Assembly: GCA_905250025.1 (NCBI GenBank)
Contig: CAJNOJ010000094.1
Location: forward strand, 192,193-256,192
From: Adineta ricciae
Lineage: Eukaryota > Rotifera > Eurotatoria > Adinetida > Adinetidae
Length of the DNA: 64,000 nt
Reading direction: 5' to 3'
In this document: positions 1 to 11,832 of the stretch, piece after piece
How positions within the stretch are numbered: the stretch's first letter is position 1
How the letters are laid out: each line of letters starts with the position of its first letter
Translations under genes and position numbers: made by a program
The notes under the pieces: generated by a model
Database searches by the model: none
Told to the model about the DNA's origin: nothing
What the model saw: the letters and a program-made list of their open reading frames with translations, nothing else

Positions 1-747
1 TCTTCTCGCCATCATCCCGAAAAACAATCGCGAGCATTGTCAACATCACCTAAACATCACCATCGCCATCATCACCACCATTATTCGTCTCGAACATCGG
101 CTGAAGAAGAAGATCAAAATAAAAAATTCTCCTTATTTCGAAATGTAAGTGTGATCATCTGAATGAGTAGGCATGAATTCTATTTTCTTTAGCTGTACAA
201 ATCCTTATATTACCTATCCAATGTTTTACGTGATCGGGGTTTCCAATCATTTGACGAATTGATCAAGCGAATAGTCAGTGAAGTAAGCACGTGCCAATCA
301 ACACTCGTTCTATCCGATAGACAATCCCTCGATCAAGCAACAAGTACCATTATCGACATGGAAAAGCGTCTTTCCAATCGAATTCAGAGCGAGCGGCATC
401 GTGCAGCGCCACATGAAATACCCCGAAATCTCGAAGAATCATTCGATCGAACATTAGATTGCATTAAACAAATATTAAACGATTTTGATTATTACAAATC
501 AAAGGCCAATTCAGGAAAACGACCGAGATTAACACGATGGTCATCACCGGGTCAACCATCAACAAATACAGAAGAACATCTTGATATCAAACCAAGTATT
601 CATTCCAAGGAACATCAATCCCGACGAAAGGAGAACGATGATTATGATGATCAAAGCTCTGAAGCATCACGTTCGTCGTTTGGAGATGAAGTTCTGATGG
701 AAGTGGCCAAAACTGCGTATGAACGAAGATCGAACCGACATAAATAA
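1..747 (+). CDS. Unknown His/Ser-rich protein, 3' part (partial)
   Basis: Two exons are visible: 1-144 and 193-747, joined in phase 0 across a 48-nt GT..AG intron (145-192). The reading frame is open at base 1, so the gene begins upstream of the window. The visible protein is about 232 residues. It opens with a low-complexity stretch of histidines (coded around 55-90), serines and acidic residues, continues with a helical, probably coiled-coil segment (around 193-520), and ends in a charged Ser/Arg/Glu tail; stop codon TAA at 745-747. I do not recognise the family, and nothing catalytic is visible. The next gene on the same strand starts only 102 nt downstream after an acceptor-like sequence, so the two could be co-transcribed. 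Confidence 0.6.
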
Positions 748-849
748 ACTCAGGAGGCCGTTCTGTTTCATTGTTTTGTGTTATTTTATTATTACTGTTT
801 TTTTTTTCGTTTAAAGAAAAAAGTCAGATGAAAATTTGTGTTTCAGATC

Positions 850-3088
850 ATGATGAATTTTAATCGATTAGTAACAACAGCGCGTTTGTTTCGAACGATT
901 CGGTAAAGTTCCTCAACGGAATTGTCTGAAATGCTTCTTCTTGCTTCTGCTCAGACCCAAGTCATTGATCTTTCGATCACGAAATCTGTCAACTGCTCCG
1001 ATCAATCAGTCATTGTATAATCTTTCCGAAGAAGAACAGCTGATTAAAGAAACAGGTTTTGAACGTTCTTCTCTTGCTTCTGATCGTCATGATTCGATTT
1101 CTTTTTCTCGTACAGTGGCTCGGTTCGGTAAGGAACATGTCGAACCTTACATCCGTGAAATGGAAGAAGCCGGTGCTTTTAAACCCGAACTGATGAAAGC
1201 AATCTTTGATCAAGGCGTATGTAATTGATCTGTTGTATATGTTATGATTTGTACATGTCTGAAATTAGTGGATGGGCATCGAAATACCTACTCAGTACGG
1301 AGGAGGTGGTTCGGATATTTTCGGGTGCATTCTAGCGATTGAGGAAGCATCGAAAATAGGTCAGCCATAGACAGAATTCAACAAAAAAAGATTTTCTTTG
1401 CATTTAGATAGTGCATTTGGAGGTAGATGACATTCGAAAAAAGTATCATTGATTTTAGTATTGCTTTTTCTATTGGCTAAGGATTCCTTGATGTGCAAAA
1501 TACTGTTGTAAATCCATTTTTCATTCAACTTGCTAACGATGAACAAAAAGCTACGTACCTACCTCGATTAGCGAAAGACTTGGTAATGACTTGTGAATGA
1601 TGATACTTGCTTTTCTGTTTCTAGTTAATGGCAGTTGATGTGCCAGTGGAGTATGGTGGATCAGGACAAACATTTTTCTCTTCAGTGCTGGTCATTGAAG
1701 AAATGTCAAAGATTGATCCAAGCGTAGGACTACTGCTAGATCTACAAAATACTCTATTCAATCGATTGTTTCTCAATTACGGAACGGAAGAACAAAAACA
1801 ACACTATTTACCACAATTGGCTAAGAATCTCGTGTTGTTCTTTTGATATTTAAACCTTGAGGGTGAGAATAGAAGTTATAATCGACTTATTTTTTTCTTT
1901 CAGGTCGCAAGCTTCTGTTTAACGGAGCCAACATCGGGTAGTGATGCATTTGCTTTGAAAACAACAGCAGAGAAACGAGGAGATTATTATGTGTTGAACG
2001 GCACGAAAATGTGGATATCCAATGCAGAGATTAGCGGAGTTTATCTTGTCATGGCAAATTCAAATCCCACGGTGGTAAATAAGAAAATGAACATCGATTC
2101 GAAAGTATCAAATCACGTTTTGTTCTTCGTAGAAACATAAAGGCATTTCAACATTTATTGTCGATCGCGATACCGAAGGTTTACGTATAGGCAAAAGAGA
2201 AAAAAAACTTGGTTTAAAAGCATCGTCCACATGTATGGTTCATTTCGATGATTGCAAAGCATGTGTCACTTCTTTCTCTGACTCACAAAGAACTCTTCTC
2301 TTATATTCGTAGATCCCTGCGAAGAACCTTCTCGGAAAAGAAGGTCATGGTTATAAATACGCCATTTCTATGCTTAACGAAGGTCGTATTGGTATAGCAG
2401 CTCAAGTAAATTCGTTTGCTTTACGCTTCCTTTTGTAAAGCTCGACATTCTGCGTAGATGGTAGGTGTTAGTCAAGGTGCGTTCGACAAAACCATACCAT
2501 ATACAAAAGAACGTAAACAATTCGGTCATCGTATATTCGATTTTCAAGTAGATTCAATTCGAGAGGAAGTTTTCGATCATGTTTTTTTATGTGTCATGTA
2601 GGCTATGCAACATCAAATAGCGTTATTAGCAACGGAAATCGAAGCTGCTCGACTCTTGACATACAATGCTGCTCGCTTACGTGATGCCAAATTACCATTT
2701 GTGAAACAAGCGGCCATGGCTAAGTATTACGCATCAGAAGTATGACTCATTGGAGGGGGGAGGAGGAGATTCTCATTCTCTAAGTTGATATTTTATGCTT
2801 TCAGTTAGCAGGAAGAGTAACCAGTAAATGGTAAGTGATTTGATTTCTGATCGCGTCGTGAATATCGGTTGTTTATACTAGCATTGATTTCATGGGTGGT
2901 TTGGGATTTTCATGTGATTATCCGCAAGAAAAGTTCTTTCGCGATTGTAAAGTTGGTGAGTTCGAATTGTTGATTAGAAAGAAGAAGAATTTAACATTTT
3001 CTTTTGATGAATTTCAGGAACTATCTACGAAGGTACTAGTAACATTCAGCTCAACACAATCGCTAAGTTTATTGACAGCGAATATTGA
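850..3088 (+). CDS. ACADSB: Short/branched-chain acyl-CoA dehydrogenase, mitochondrial (ACADSB-like)
   Basis: FAD-dependent dehydrogenase that oxidises short and branched acyl-CoA (isoleucine/valine breakdown, beta-oxidation) in mitochondria. Exons: 850-902, 955-1216, segment A (1269-1359, 1408-1422, 1482-1582) or segment B (1625-1831), 1904-2074, 2133-2258, 2313-2405, 2458-2547, 2602-2739, 2805-2830, 2882-2955, 3018-3088. All phases agree. The N-terminus is Arg/Ser/Thr-rich without acids, like a mitochondrial presequence. Family motifs are present: [17 protein letters not shown], the KMWIS FAD/substrate segment, and IYEGTSNIQ with the catalytic Glu. Segments A and B are two versions of the same 69 codons, and only one can fit the fold, giving about 424 residues. 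The intron at 2259-2312 has a GC donor. I started at the first ATG of a tandem ATG pair; using the second removes one residue. Confidence 0.9.
1269..1831 (+). repeat. Tandem duplicated exon segment in the acyl-CoA dehydrogenase gene
   Basis: Copy A is split into three exons (1269-1359, 1408-1422, 1482-1582; the middle one is a 15-nt microexon). Copy B is one exon (1625-1831). Each totals exactly 207 nt, starts and ends in phase 0, and encodes the same part of the dehydrogenase: from (L/W)M(G/A).(E/D).P..YGG to LA K(D/N)L. By eye about 33 of 69 residues are identical, so the duplication is old. The intron between A and B is only 42 nt, shorter than the others in this gene. The layout is what mutually exclusive exons look like; alternatively one copy is never used. 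Confidence 0.8.
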
Positions 3089-3202
3089 TCAACAGTGCTA
3101 TTTTAATTCCAATAAAGAAAAACAGCATTTTCGATTTTTGATTAACTCATTGATTTATTCGGTTAATGCATAATTAAAACTGAAAAAGAATGCTAATAGA
3201 CA

Positions 3203-3782
3203 TCAATCATAAGTCGGTAATTTTGTTTGATAATTAAGTTTTGGTCCACTGAAGTTCTGCTTTTGCGCAAGACGATTCAAAGCAAAAATACATAACTAAA
3301 AACAGACGATAACAAAGATCAAGTTGAAGGCAAACTTACGGTAACTTGTTGAATATTTTGCTTATCGAATAAATCCACCGCTTGAAAAACTTCACTTTCA
3401 CTGACTCCGTAAGCACGGGCAGCACTTTGAAAAAGTCCGATATTCTCGCGTAATTTCATTGGACCGCCCGATGTGTGAATTTTCGGGATTGAACCAGGTT
3501 TGAGTTTGTTCATTAATCTGTACACAATCCAATAGCGAACGTATATTAATGCATAGAAAACTCACTTGCAAAGAAGAACACCATCGTGAAGAGCTTCGGC
3601 ATAATCATCGGTGGAAAATTTCTCACCTGTAACTGCTTCGATCCATTCGCGTGCGGCTTTATCCTGTTCAGGATCTTGTTTTAAATTGATCTACGAAATA
3701 CAACCATCGTTAAGCATATTCATATTAAACATAATCCATCTGATTATCCTACTTTATCTTTAACTGCTCGATCTAACGCCAT
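3203..3782 (-). CDS. Calponin/transgelin-type single CH-domain protein
   Basis: Small actin-associated protein of the calponin/transgelin/muscle-protein-20 kind, 141 residues. Exons on the minus strand: 3753-3782, 3566-3690, 3340-3517, 3203-3295, phases consistent. The protein starts MALDRAVKDK and is essentially one calponin-homology domain: the REWIEAVTGEKF helix, then DGVLLCKLMNKLKPGSIPKI, then the ENIGLFQSAARAYGV and VFQAVDLFDKQNIQQVT motifs near the end of the domain. A short C-terminal tail (NRLAQKQNFSGPKL) replaces the calponin repeats of longer relatives, so no CLIK-type repeat is present. The gene is convergent with the acyl-CoA dehydrogenase gene, with 114 nt between stop codons. 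Confidence 0.85.
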
Positions 3783-5104
3783 GTTGTACGGTTATAACTA
3801 CAATCCGGCGCTATATATATACTGTGATATATATATACACACATATATTACATATTATCATCCGCTTTCGTAGGCGTTTCGCCTGTCACCTCTAATATTC
3901 AGTAAACAGATCCGAAGCAAATGTCGGTAATTAGAATACCATCGCTGTGCGGCTAAGAGCACGTAGGCTAGAATAACATTGAATGACAACTGTTAGTTTG
4001 TATATCAATGTCCATTTTTCAAGCTGATCGAAGACAGTTACTGATTAAACCGCGAATATAATGACATGTCAACATACGCGTTCTCGGCAAGACGCAATTA
4101 TACATCTCTGCTGATTTCGTTGTGAATTCTGTTGTGTGAACACTCAGACTGAACTAATAATGTTGTATGTCATCTTTATTCAATTGATCTGAATTGAAGA
4201 TAATTTTGAATGTCCTCCGGCAGTGTTTTTTTTGTGAACGTATTGATAAGCAATGATTGTATGACCGTTGTCATCGTGCTTAACGCTTACTAAGTCTATT
4301 ATATCGAATGAACTAATAAAAAAAGCCATTTGAAGCAAAAGAGTACATGACGAGTTTCATTATTCTTTATTTGCATACATAGTTCAAATTATACGCTACT
4401 TTTCTTTTTCTTCTCGACTACCACGAGAATACGTTCAGTTGACTCANCCGATCAACAGTGATACTCCGAAAGATATTCAAAGTTCATCTCAAACCATCGA
4501 AGAAACAGTGGAAATCACTCAAATTTAGACCGAATTCATCGATCTGATTTTGTAAATATTTTCTTACTGATTGACTTTAGAATTAGGAGTGTTCTTCATC
4601 AAACATGCATCTGTTTTCATGCTTCTAGATATTCTCTTTCTTTCTTGTTTGCTGTGTAGGTAATCAGTGGCATTGTATTCTTCATTCTTAACTTGAAAAG
4701 TTCCTTGTTATATTAGAGATTACATTTCATATGTTCAAACATAAATAAAACTGATTTAGTAGATTCATATCGATCGTAAATGCCTTTTTCAGTGTACATA
4801 TTGATTGAACTGTGATATCGAATAACTGAGTCGATTTCGCAAACGATCGCAATTATCTCTATCGAATGTTTTTTTTATGATCAGCTTGTCTCGAGTAAGA
4901 ACAATACATAAATCATGCACTTACGATAAGATGAACAATCGTTCAATCTTAACAAAATGCATGCGATGAGAATGAAACAGTGAATTCCCTGCAGATCTTT
5001 GTTTTATCGTTGATATTTTCTTGCATAGAGAACACATAATTCACTTCCGTTCGAAATGTTCTTTCTGGGCACTCGCTAATGCTTTTGTATTTGTGCATTA
5101 CGAC
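3783..5104. other. Intergenic stretch, nothing firmly assignable
   Basis: AT-rich, with a short alternating TA tract at about 3813-3852 just upstream of the calponin gene start. One ambiguous base (n) is at 4447. An open frame ending at a TAG near 4529 reads as a plausible acidic/Ser-rich peptide for about 30 codons across the n, but no start or upstream exon could be joined to it; it may be a gene remnant. The 5' end of the following PHF24-like gene could extend back into the last 100 bases. Confidence 0.5.
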
Positions 5105-6696
5105 ATGTTGTTTTCGATGGATTCAGTTTCAATCGAAGAAACATTCTGGTTAGGTAAACGGATTGATTTCTCTTCATCGTATGTGATGTCTTCACGAAAG
5201 TCGACAGCGCGGCGAACTTTCATTGCAAAAAAACGAACGCTCAAAGTACCGTTCACTGCCAATGTCATCCGACCGAGGTACCTGATACCGAAAATGCCAA
5301 GGGGATTGGGAAATTTCGACGTATGCTCATATACACTCTCATTTCCAATCGATTTCGTTTTGCTTTAGAGCACAATTGTCCTGTGCGTATTCTGCAACGC
5401 ACCTTGTATCGAAGATTACATTCATTGTGGTGTTTGCATTAAGACTTACCATTACCAATGCCGACACAATCCAGGTGATGATGAATCGGCTCTCCTGCCC
5501 AGTCGACGAAAGAAATATCACAATTGCTCCGAATGTGTATGTCGCGATACTCGTTTGTTTCGTTATTTGAAGTTTTTGCTTTTAGGAAGACTTAACTCAA
5601 CTGTTGAGTGAAGACGATATTCATCTACTACGTTCTTCGTTCAAAAGAATCGATCGAGATAATGGTGAGTTGATGTTTCATCGAAGGGAATATCGTTTCG
5701 TTAGAAAATGGTTTTCTTCAGATGGATTTATCGTTTTGAGAGACTTTGTGATGTTTTGTTTCAATACAAAAATGATGATCTCTCTTATTCCATACGATCT
5801 GTACATACAAAAGTTGCATTTTTATATCATGGACATCCAACAAAAAGGTCGCGTCGCTTGGTTGGATTACCAGCGCTTTTATACATGCAAGTTGATCGCA
5901 GGGAAAGATCACGTAGGAGAAGTATACTTTCTTCGCATGTCTCGCGTTATTTTCTAGGCTCAATTAACAACATCGTTAACTTACAAAGAATTAATCTTTG
6001 CGAAGAAACTCTTTCTTCAAGATTCAGATCTGAATTTCGATCATCAACGAAATATGATCATTACGAAAGAACATTGCGATAGAGTTCTTTATGATCTTCT
6101 CGTCATGATCAAGTATATAAAGAAGATGAAATCCTAAACGATATGCTCGTGTTTTATTTACAGGAGAAAATATGGCGGACAGTTCATCGATTCGGTTTTA
6201 TACGAAAGCTCGATAATCGACGAAACATTCGCGTAAGTTTTCTTACTGATGGAAGGCGTCGTTAGATCTTTATCTGTTTAGAGCACATCGTGTACTCACT
6301 TGGGAAGAGTTCCTATGCCAGATTGCTGTTCCTATCATACTGAATCGCTCGAATTTCGATATTCAGCAGTTTCAAACCTATCTGGCGAGTATTCTACCGC
6401 CCGTTATCGAAACCAAAGTGGAATTTTCGTATACACATCGATTGAAAACTGAAGTTATAACAACAGAAGATGTTTCATTTATTCAGTCTTGTGTAAAATA
6501 TCGAAAAGCGGCAAAACATCGGTCAAAGAGTGCATTGCCGCGTGGGACGTTGATTGTCGAAAACATGGAAAGAAAAGATAATTTCGAACGACCGAAATTA
6601 AAGCTGAATATAAGGGATGAACGACAAACTATCAGTGCCCCTTGGTCAATGGTTAAACAGATGGAACTTCTGCGGAACGAACCGATATCGATTTGA
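5105..6696 (+). CDS. PHF24-like protein (PHD-type zinc finger plus EF-hand-like region)
   Basis: Related to vertebrate PHF24/KIAA1045, a neuronal protein linked to GABA-B signalling. Exons: about 5105-5320, 5369-5536, 5586-5664, 5722-5912, 5958-6112, 6164-6232, 6282-6696; all internal phases agree; about 430 residues against 400 in human PHF24. The second exon carries the zinc finger: CVFCNAPC, then HCGVC, H, C, and a closing C..C at CSEC. It is followed directly by LTQLLSEDDIHLLRSSF, which corresponds to the LLTEEEMYSL region of PHF24, and then an EF-hand-like loop DRDNDGFIVLRDF. The C-terminal 130 residues are basic and not recognised. The start is uncertain: ATG at 5105 or 5117, or an upstream exon, since vertebrate PHF24 has a longer N-terminus. 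A poly(A) signal AATAAA lies at 6764-6769. Confidence 0.75.
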
Positions 6697-6815
6697 ATGA
6701 CTCAAAGATAGACTTATCAATCATGAAGGATTAGTTATATTTATTGATATTGAAATAATTGTGAATAAAATAAATGTCTATTTTCACTTTCAATGTCTTC
6801 GAAAATCGCATAAAT

Positions 6816-7874
6816 CTATTCGAAATTTTCATTGGCAATAACACGACGTAAATCTTCGTTATCGTCTTGCAATTCTCGTTCGTAGATGTTCATTTGTTCG
6901 TCGGATAAAACGGATTCGTCAGCAACTTCTTCGCGTTTACTAAGACCTAATAAGAAAGAACACAATGACGGAATTCGTCGATAATCAAACCAAAAACTTT
7001 ACGTTTATCGCATTTGATTCCATAGTAGGGTGATTTACATCGGCAATAGTATGTTGTGCGCAATCCAACACATTCACCGCCATTACGACAGGGTTGATCG
7101 GCGCAATGATCTTTACGTGCACGATCGGCATTAGCAGCACCAGTGAACATAAATTCTAGAAGCCACACAGAAAAATATGTTTCGTAGATCAAATATAAAC
7201 AGCGTACTATTTTCACAACGTTTGCCATAATGATCCTGACCACAAAAGCAATAGTAGCTACCACTTGACAAAGTTTTGCATGTACCACCGTTATTGCATG
7301 GATTAACTGCTCCGCAGGCATCTATAATTGAATTGAGAGTATGTTTTTCTTAGAAATGCACATCGTCTCTGTCGGTCTCACCTTTTGGTGCCGCAGTTGT
7401 TAAGCGTCCAGTACCAGATCGTGATGTGCTACTTGCCACTATTCACAAAAAAACTTTCTTTTCACCTTCTCGGTCATGACAAACGTTACGTACATCTGCT
7501 ACCCGAAGTTGTTTTGCCTTTATCACCAAATAAACCACCGAAAACGGATGATTTAGTTGAAGTTGAAAGTTTCGAAATCGAAGTTGGCTTTGTTGTTGTA
7601 ATCAATGCTGAAATCGAGTCGGAAGATGGCTTGGGTGTTGTTGTCTTTTTATTCTTCCAGAATCGTTTGATAGTTTCAATTACATCTAAAGAAACAACTT
7701 TCAACTTTGTGAACTGCTTTCCAATTAACTATTACCATCGTCTTCGCTATCATTGGTAAAATCCATTTCTTCTTCGGCATCTTGAAGATTATCGTTACGA
7801 GCACGTTCAGCTTGTAACACAGAGATGAACAACGTTACAGCAATGAACAGGAGAAGTATGCGGCGATTGACCAT
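6816..7874 (-). CDS. Secreted protein with two EGF-like domains
   Basis: Six exons on the minus strand: 7736-7874, 7494-7685, 7382-7438, 7208-7321, 7003-7155, 6816-6946; phases sum to 261 codons. Residues 1-22 are a clear signal peptide (MVNRRILLLFIAVTLFISVL, then QA). Next comes an acidic stretch, a Thr/Ser/Lys-rich linker that is probably O-glycosylated, then two EGF modules: ACGAVNPCNNGGTCKTL ending in YGKRCEN, and HCADQPCRNGGECVGL ending in YYGIKC. The tail is acidic, with no membrane segment. The protein is therefore predicted to be secreted. No calcium-binding EGF consensus (D..E before the first Cys) is evident. Function cannot be said beyond extracellular adhesion or signalling of the EGF type. 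Confidence 0.75.
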
Positions 7875-8319
7875 GATTTCTCGTCCTTTTTGAAACCAGA
7901 CAGTACTGAGAAAACGTCTTTTTATATCCAAACGGATCTGTCCAGTGTTGACAAATGATTATTCATCCGTAGGAGATATTTGTAGATAAGAAAATGAATC
8001 CCGCTGTCTATTTTCGATGAAAACCTATTTATCCTTGACTTGATAAGTAGTGGAAAGAGATTATCTCGACGTTATTGATGATTCGTTGTTGATAGTTGCC
8101 TTTCTTATTGTTGAGATAAATTAATTGTGTCTAATTTATCTAAAGACGTAATTCAATGTTCACCTACTACTGCCATCTATCGTCGAAACATTCTTGTTAG
8201 TTGATCAGTTGAATCCAATCGGAAGAGCTGATCGTGAAACATCATCATCATTGTTTTGTTTATTGATTCTTGCACGCATTCTTTTTGACTTGCAACATAC
8301 ATAACGAGCATAGATTATC
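7875..8319. other. Divergent intergenic region (EGF gene / RBM22)
   Basis: About 445 nt between two divergently oriented starts, so it should hold both promoters. It is AT-rich; I see no clear TATA box and no coding frame of interest. Confidence 0.4.
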
Positions 8320-9958
8320 ATGTCAATCTCTCTTCTTTCCAACACATACAATCGGCAAAATTGGGAAGATTCGGTATGTTGAGCTTCTAGAAGAAAAAGT
8401 CTTTCAATTGAATGTGAATTTATTTGATAGGAGTTTCCAATTTTATGTCAAACATGTCTTGGCGATAATCCTTACATTCGAATGGTAAATATACGGCTTT
8501 TTCTCATTCATTTATAAAATTAGATTTATTAATTTAGATGAAAGAACGATACGGGCAAGAGTGTAAGATATGTAATCGTCCATTTACGATCTTTCGTTGG
8601 TGCCCGGGTGCTCGTATGCGTTTCAAAAAGACAGAAATCTGTCAAACGTGCAGTAAAGTGAAAAATGTTTGTCAAACATGTTTACTCGATCTTGAATACG
8701 GTTTGTACTCAAAAATATCTACTAACTAAACATGTCGTTCGCTTTTTCCTTCAGGTTTACCTGTTCAAGTTCGTGATGAAGCTTTACAAATCACTGACAG
8801 TGTTCCAAAATCGCACGTGAATAAAGAGTACTTCACACAAAATGTTGAAGGAGAGGTGAGAATTCGTGTTTTTTTGTTGTAAAGATCAATATCAAGATGT
8901 ATTTAGATGGCACTTGATCAACAACCCCAACCATATGGCCAATTAGCTAAAGCTCAACCACCAAGTGATGTTCTGATGAAATTGGCACGATCAGCACCGT
9001 ACTACAAACGTAATCAACCTCATATTTGCTCGTTTTACGTCAAAGGTGAATGTAAACGAGGTGAAGAATGTCCATATCGGTATGTACAAAATGTTCATTG
9101 AAAATCAAAACTATTGCCTTCGTTCTCCATCGTCTAGACATGAAAAACCATCGGATCCTGACGATCCTCTATCGACTCAAAATATTCGCGATCGTTTCTA
9201 CGGTATCAACGATCCTGTCGCTGAGAAACTGTTGTCGCGTTATAAAGAAGCACCACAACTGGAAGCACCAGAAGATAAAACTGTTACTACACTTTATATT
9301 GGAAATGTTATCGATATCGATGAACAGCAACTTCGGTTTGTTGAATTTGCTCTGCTGTAGGAAAGCGTATGAACACTTATCTTTTTCTAGAGATCACTTT
9401 TATCAATATGGAGAAATTCGCTCGGTCACTGTTGTACCGAAGCAATCATGCGCTTTTGTTCAATTTACACAACGAGACGCAGCTGAACGAGCAGCAAAAG
9501 AAACATTTAATAAATTAGTCATTGACGGCAAACGGTTATCCGTTAAATGGGGTAAACCACCATCAGCACAAGCTAGTAGTGGACGTGCAGGTGAAGCAGG
9601 TGGATATGAAAGCAATTACGAGCTTGTACCGGGCCTTCCATCAGGTAATGAAATATATTTCTTTTCTTGAAAAAGATTCGAACTTTTCTTTCTCTCAGTT
9701 GTCCCCATGCCATCAAGTGAATCGAAAACGGATTTCTTTGGCCTATCATCGTCATCAAACATGGCAGCGTCGACAGCCTCAAATACATTTCTTCCCCCAC
9801 CACCAATGCCACCTCCAGATCTAGGCGACTATACATCGTCGTTATCTTATGGTCATATGCCACCTCCATTATCATTGCGTACGTCTAGTATACATTATCC
9901 ATCGCAAGACCCATCGCGTGTTGGTTCAACAGCATCACATGGAAAGGCCAATGAATAG
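8320..9958 (+). CDS. RBM22: Pre-mRNA-splicing factor RBM22
   Basis: Spliceosomal protein that contacts U6 and intron RNA near the active site. Eight exons: 8320-8373, 8431-8484, 8538-8700, 8755-8855, 8907-9079, 9138-9335, 9391-9644, 9699-9958; 418 residues against 420 in human. The order of domains is conserved: N-terminal zinc-binding region ([48 protein letters not shown]), CCCH zinc finger ([21 protein letters not shown]), the [16 protein letters not shown] linker, an RRM ([27 protein letters not shown]), and a Pro-rich C-terminus ending near [10 protein letters not shown]. The RRM's usual second glycine (YVGGL) is an asparagine here. The poly(A) signal AATAAA is at 10026-10031. Confidence 0.97.
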
Positions 9959-10279
9959 AATCGATGATTTTTTCTCTCTTTCTTGATATTATTTCGTTCT
10001 GTTTGCGTGTTGTGTTTATGTATTCAATAAAAACGAGTTTTTCGTGAAGAACGAAAACCAGCATGACTCTTTCGGATAAACATACTACAATTGAGAGCGT
10101 GAAATTCGTTTGGAACAACAGTTAACTGTCTTCTTCTCAGAAAAAAACCATCGTCAAGATTTTGACATTAAAATAAACACTATTTATTTGCTTTTACAAT
10201 ACATATACATCGATTTTTAGCACACATAAATATGTCATTCAGAATTGCAATGAATAAAAAAGACTTTACAAGACAATTC

Positions 10280-11550
10280 TCATGGATCAGCTCGAGTACC
10301 ATCAATACATCCAATATCATCTAAGATAAACGCTAGTTCCACTCGTTCGACTACGGCTTCCACGGCGTTCACATGCACCGGTATACTTTGCGCCTCATAC
10401 ATGGTTTCAATGGTCGATAAAAAACATTTGATTAAGTTGAGAAATCGTCGAACAGACAATTGAAGGCCGTATTTAAACAAAAGGTATTTCCATGTAACTT
10501 CGACATTGTCATTTTGAATCCGAAAAATCGTAAGCATACTTGCTGGTTTAACAACCATTGTTGAAGGAACTAGTAAAAGATTGTTACAAAAAGTAAATAG
10601 AGACAAACCTAGCTTGAAAATCACAACGTCGGTTTCCATGTATTTTACAACATGTTCGACTAAATTCAGTGCATTTTGACCGTAACAATTTTGAAAATCG
10701 GCTACAAATGATGGACAATTGGAAAGTTGACATTGTTTCCAAATGAATATCAGACCGAACCATGTCGTGCTTTCGGCAGCCATACGAAGAAAGCCGGCTC
10801 GGTCGTCGTACGACAATTGTGCATAGTTTCGATTCGAACGAAGATAATTTTCGGCGACTTGATATACTTCCGAGAACAGTTGCGTTGATAACATGGTACT
10901 GGCTTGTGCAACAGCGCTTTCAGTGGAAATTTGACGAGCAAGGGATAAAAGTTTACTCTCATTGTAACAATATATCAAACTTGATAGAACTGTCCACTGT
11001 ACCGAATACAATGGCGAACTATCCGGTTGTAAAAGATTCCTGATTGGAAACTAGAAGAACAAGAGACAATAAAGGGTGTTCATAAGAAAATTGAATACTT
11101 GTTGACATTGGATTTCTTCTTCAGATCTTGTAAGGATATTCGACGTTTCAGTGAAAGTTTCAGTCGTGGGATTTGCTTTTTCTTTCGATGCAGTTTTCTT
11201 CGATAGAGAAGATCGAATCAGTTCCGGCTGCATTCCATTGGCAAAACATTTCGCTAGTCGACATGCGGGGCATACGTGACGATTATTTACATTAACTTCA
11301 CAGTTTTCGCCCGAGTCACATTTGAATTTGAGCTAGAAAGACAAAGAAAACGCACTGAAGAGATGAACTTATCGATAATTTTCACTTGTCCAGTAATAGC
11401 ATTTCGCCGAAAAAACATTTTGCATGGCGAACATGATATCGCGCCATAGTTCGAATGCTCCGCTGGCGCACCGCAAATTTTGCATTGAATAGACTCTTCT
11501 TTTGCCCTTTCGACTGGATACGATGATGCAATATTAGAATTTTTATCCAT
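10280..11550 (-). CDS. Nuclear hormone receptor 1 of a local trio
   Basis: Ligand-type transcription factor. Exons on the minus strand: 11386-11550, 11099-11332, 10280-11050; 389 residues. Two C4 zinc fingers: CKICGAPAEH...SCSPCKMFFRR and CDSGENC...CPACRLAKCFANGM. The recognition helix reads SCSPCKMFFRR instead of the usual CEGCKGFF, an atypical P-box shared with its two neighbours. After a Lys/Thr-rich hinge comes a 256-residue ligand-binding-type domain, all helical and coded by a single exon, with no recognisable AF-2 motif. The first intron cuts right after the first zinc finger at Ile-Thr-Gly-Gln. It is convergently placed after RBM22 and divergent from receptor 2. Confidence 0.88.
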
Positions 11551-11832
11551 CGAATCCTTATTTTATCCAATCTGAAATCAGCAGAAAGGCGCCAGACGTC
11601 CAATTAGCTGAAGAAAATAAGTTTAAAAAGTACAAATACAGTACTACTATGTGGATAGTTTTAATCGTTTTGAACAGAACGTTTAATAGTACCTTTGACG
11701 TCTTTGCTTTTCTTGTTTTTATTCAAAGGAGAGAAAAGAATATAATTATACAGTTCTTCTTCGTCGTGTCTGTTCTATATTGGAATAGTGTAGTAGAAGT
11801 TGGCCGTCTGCTCGGAGTGGACATTTTTAAGA

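Noticed and set aside
4440..4531. Short coding-like tail across the ambiguous base at 4447
   Set aside because: Only about 30 codons, no upstream exon found; kept as a comment in the intergenic entry.
9068..9670. 200-codon plus-strand ORF in the RBM22 gene
   Set aside because: It runs through an intron and only partly overlaps the real RRM frame; RBM22 homology gives the true exon structure.
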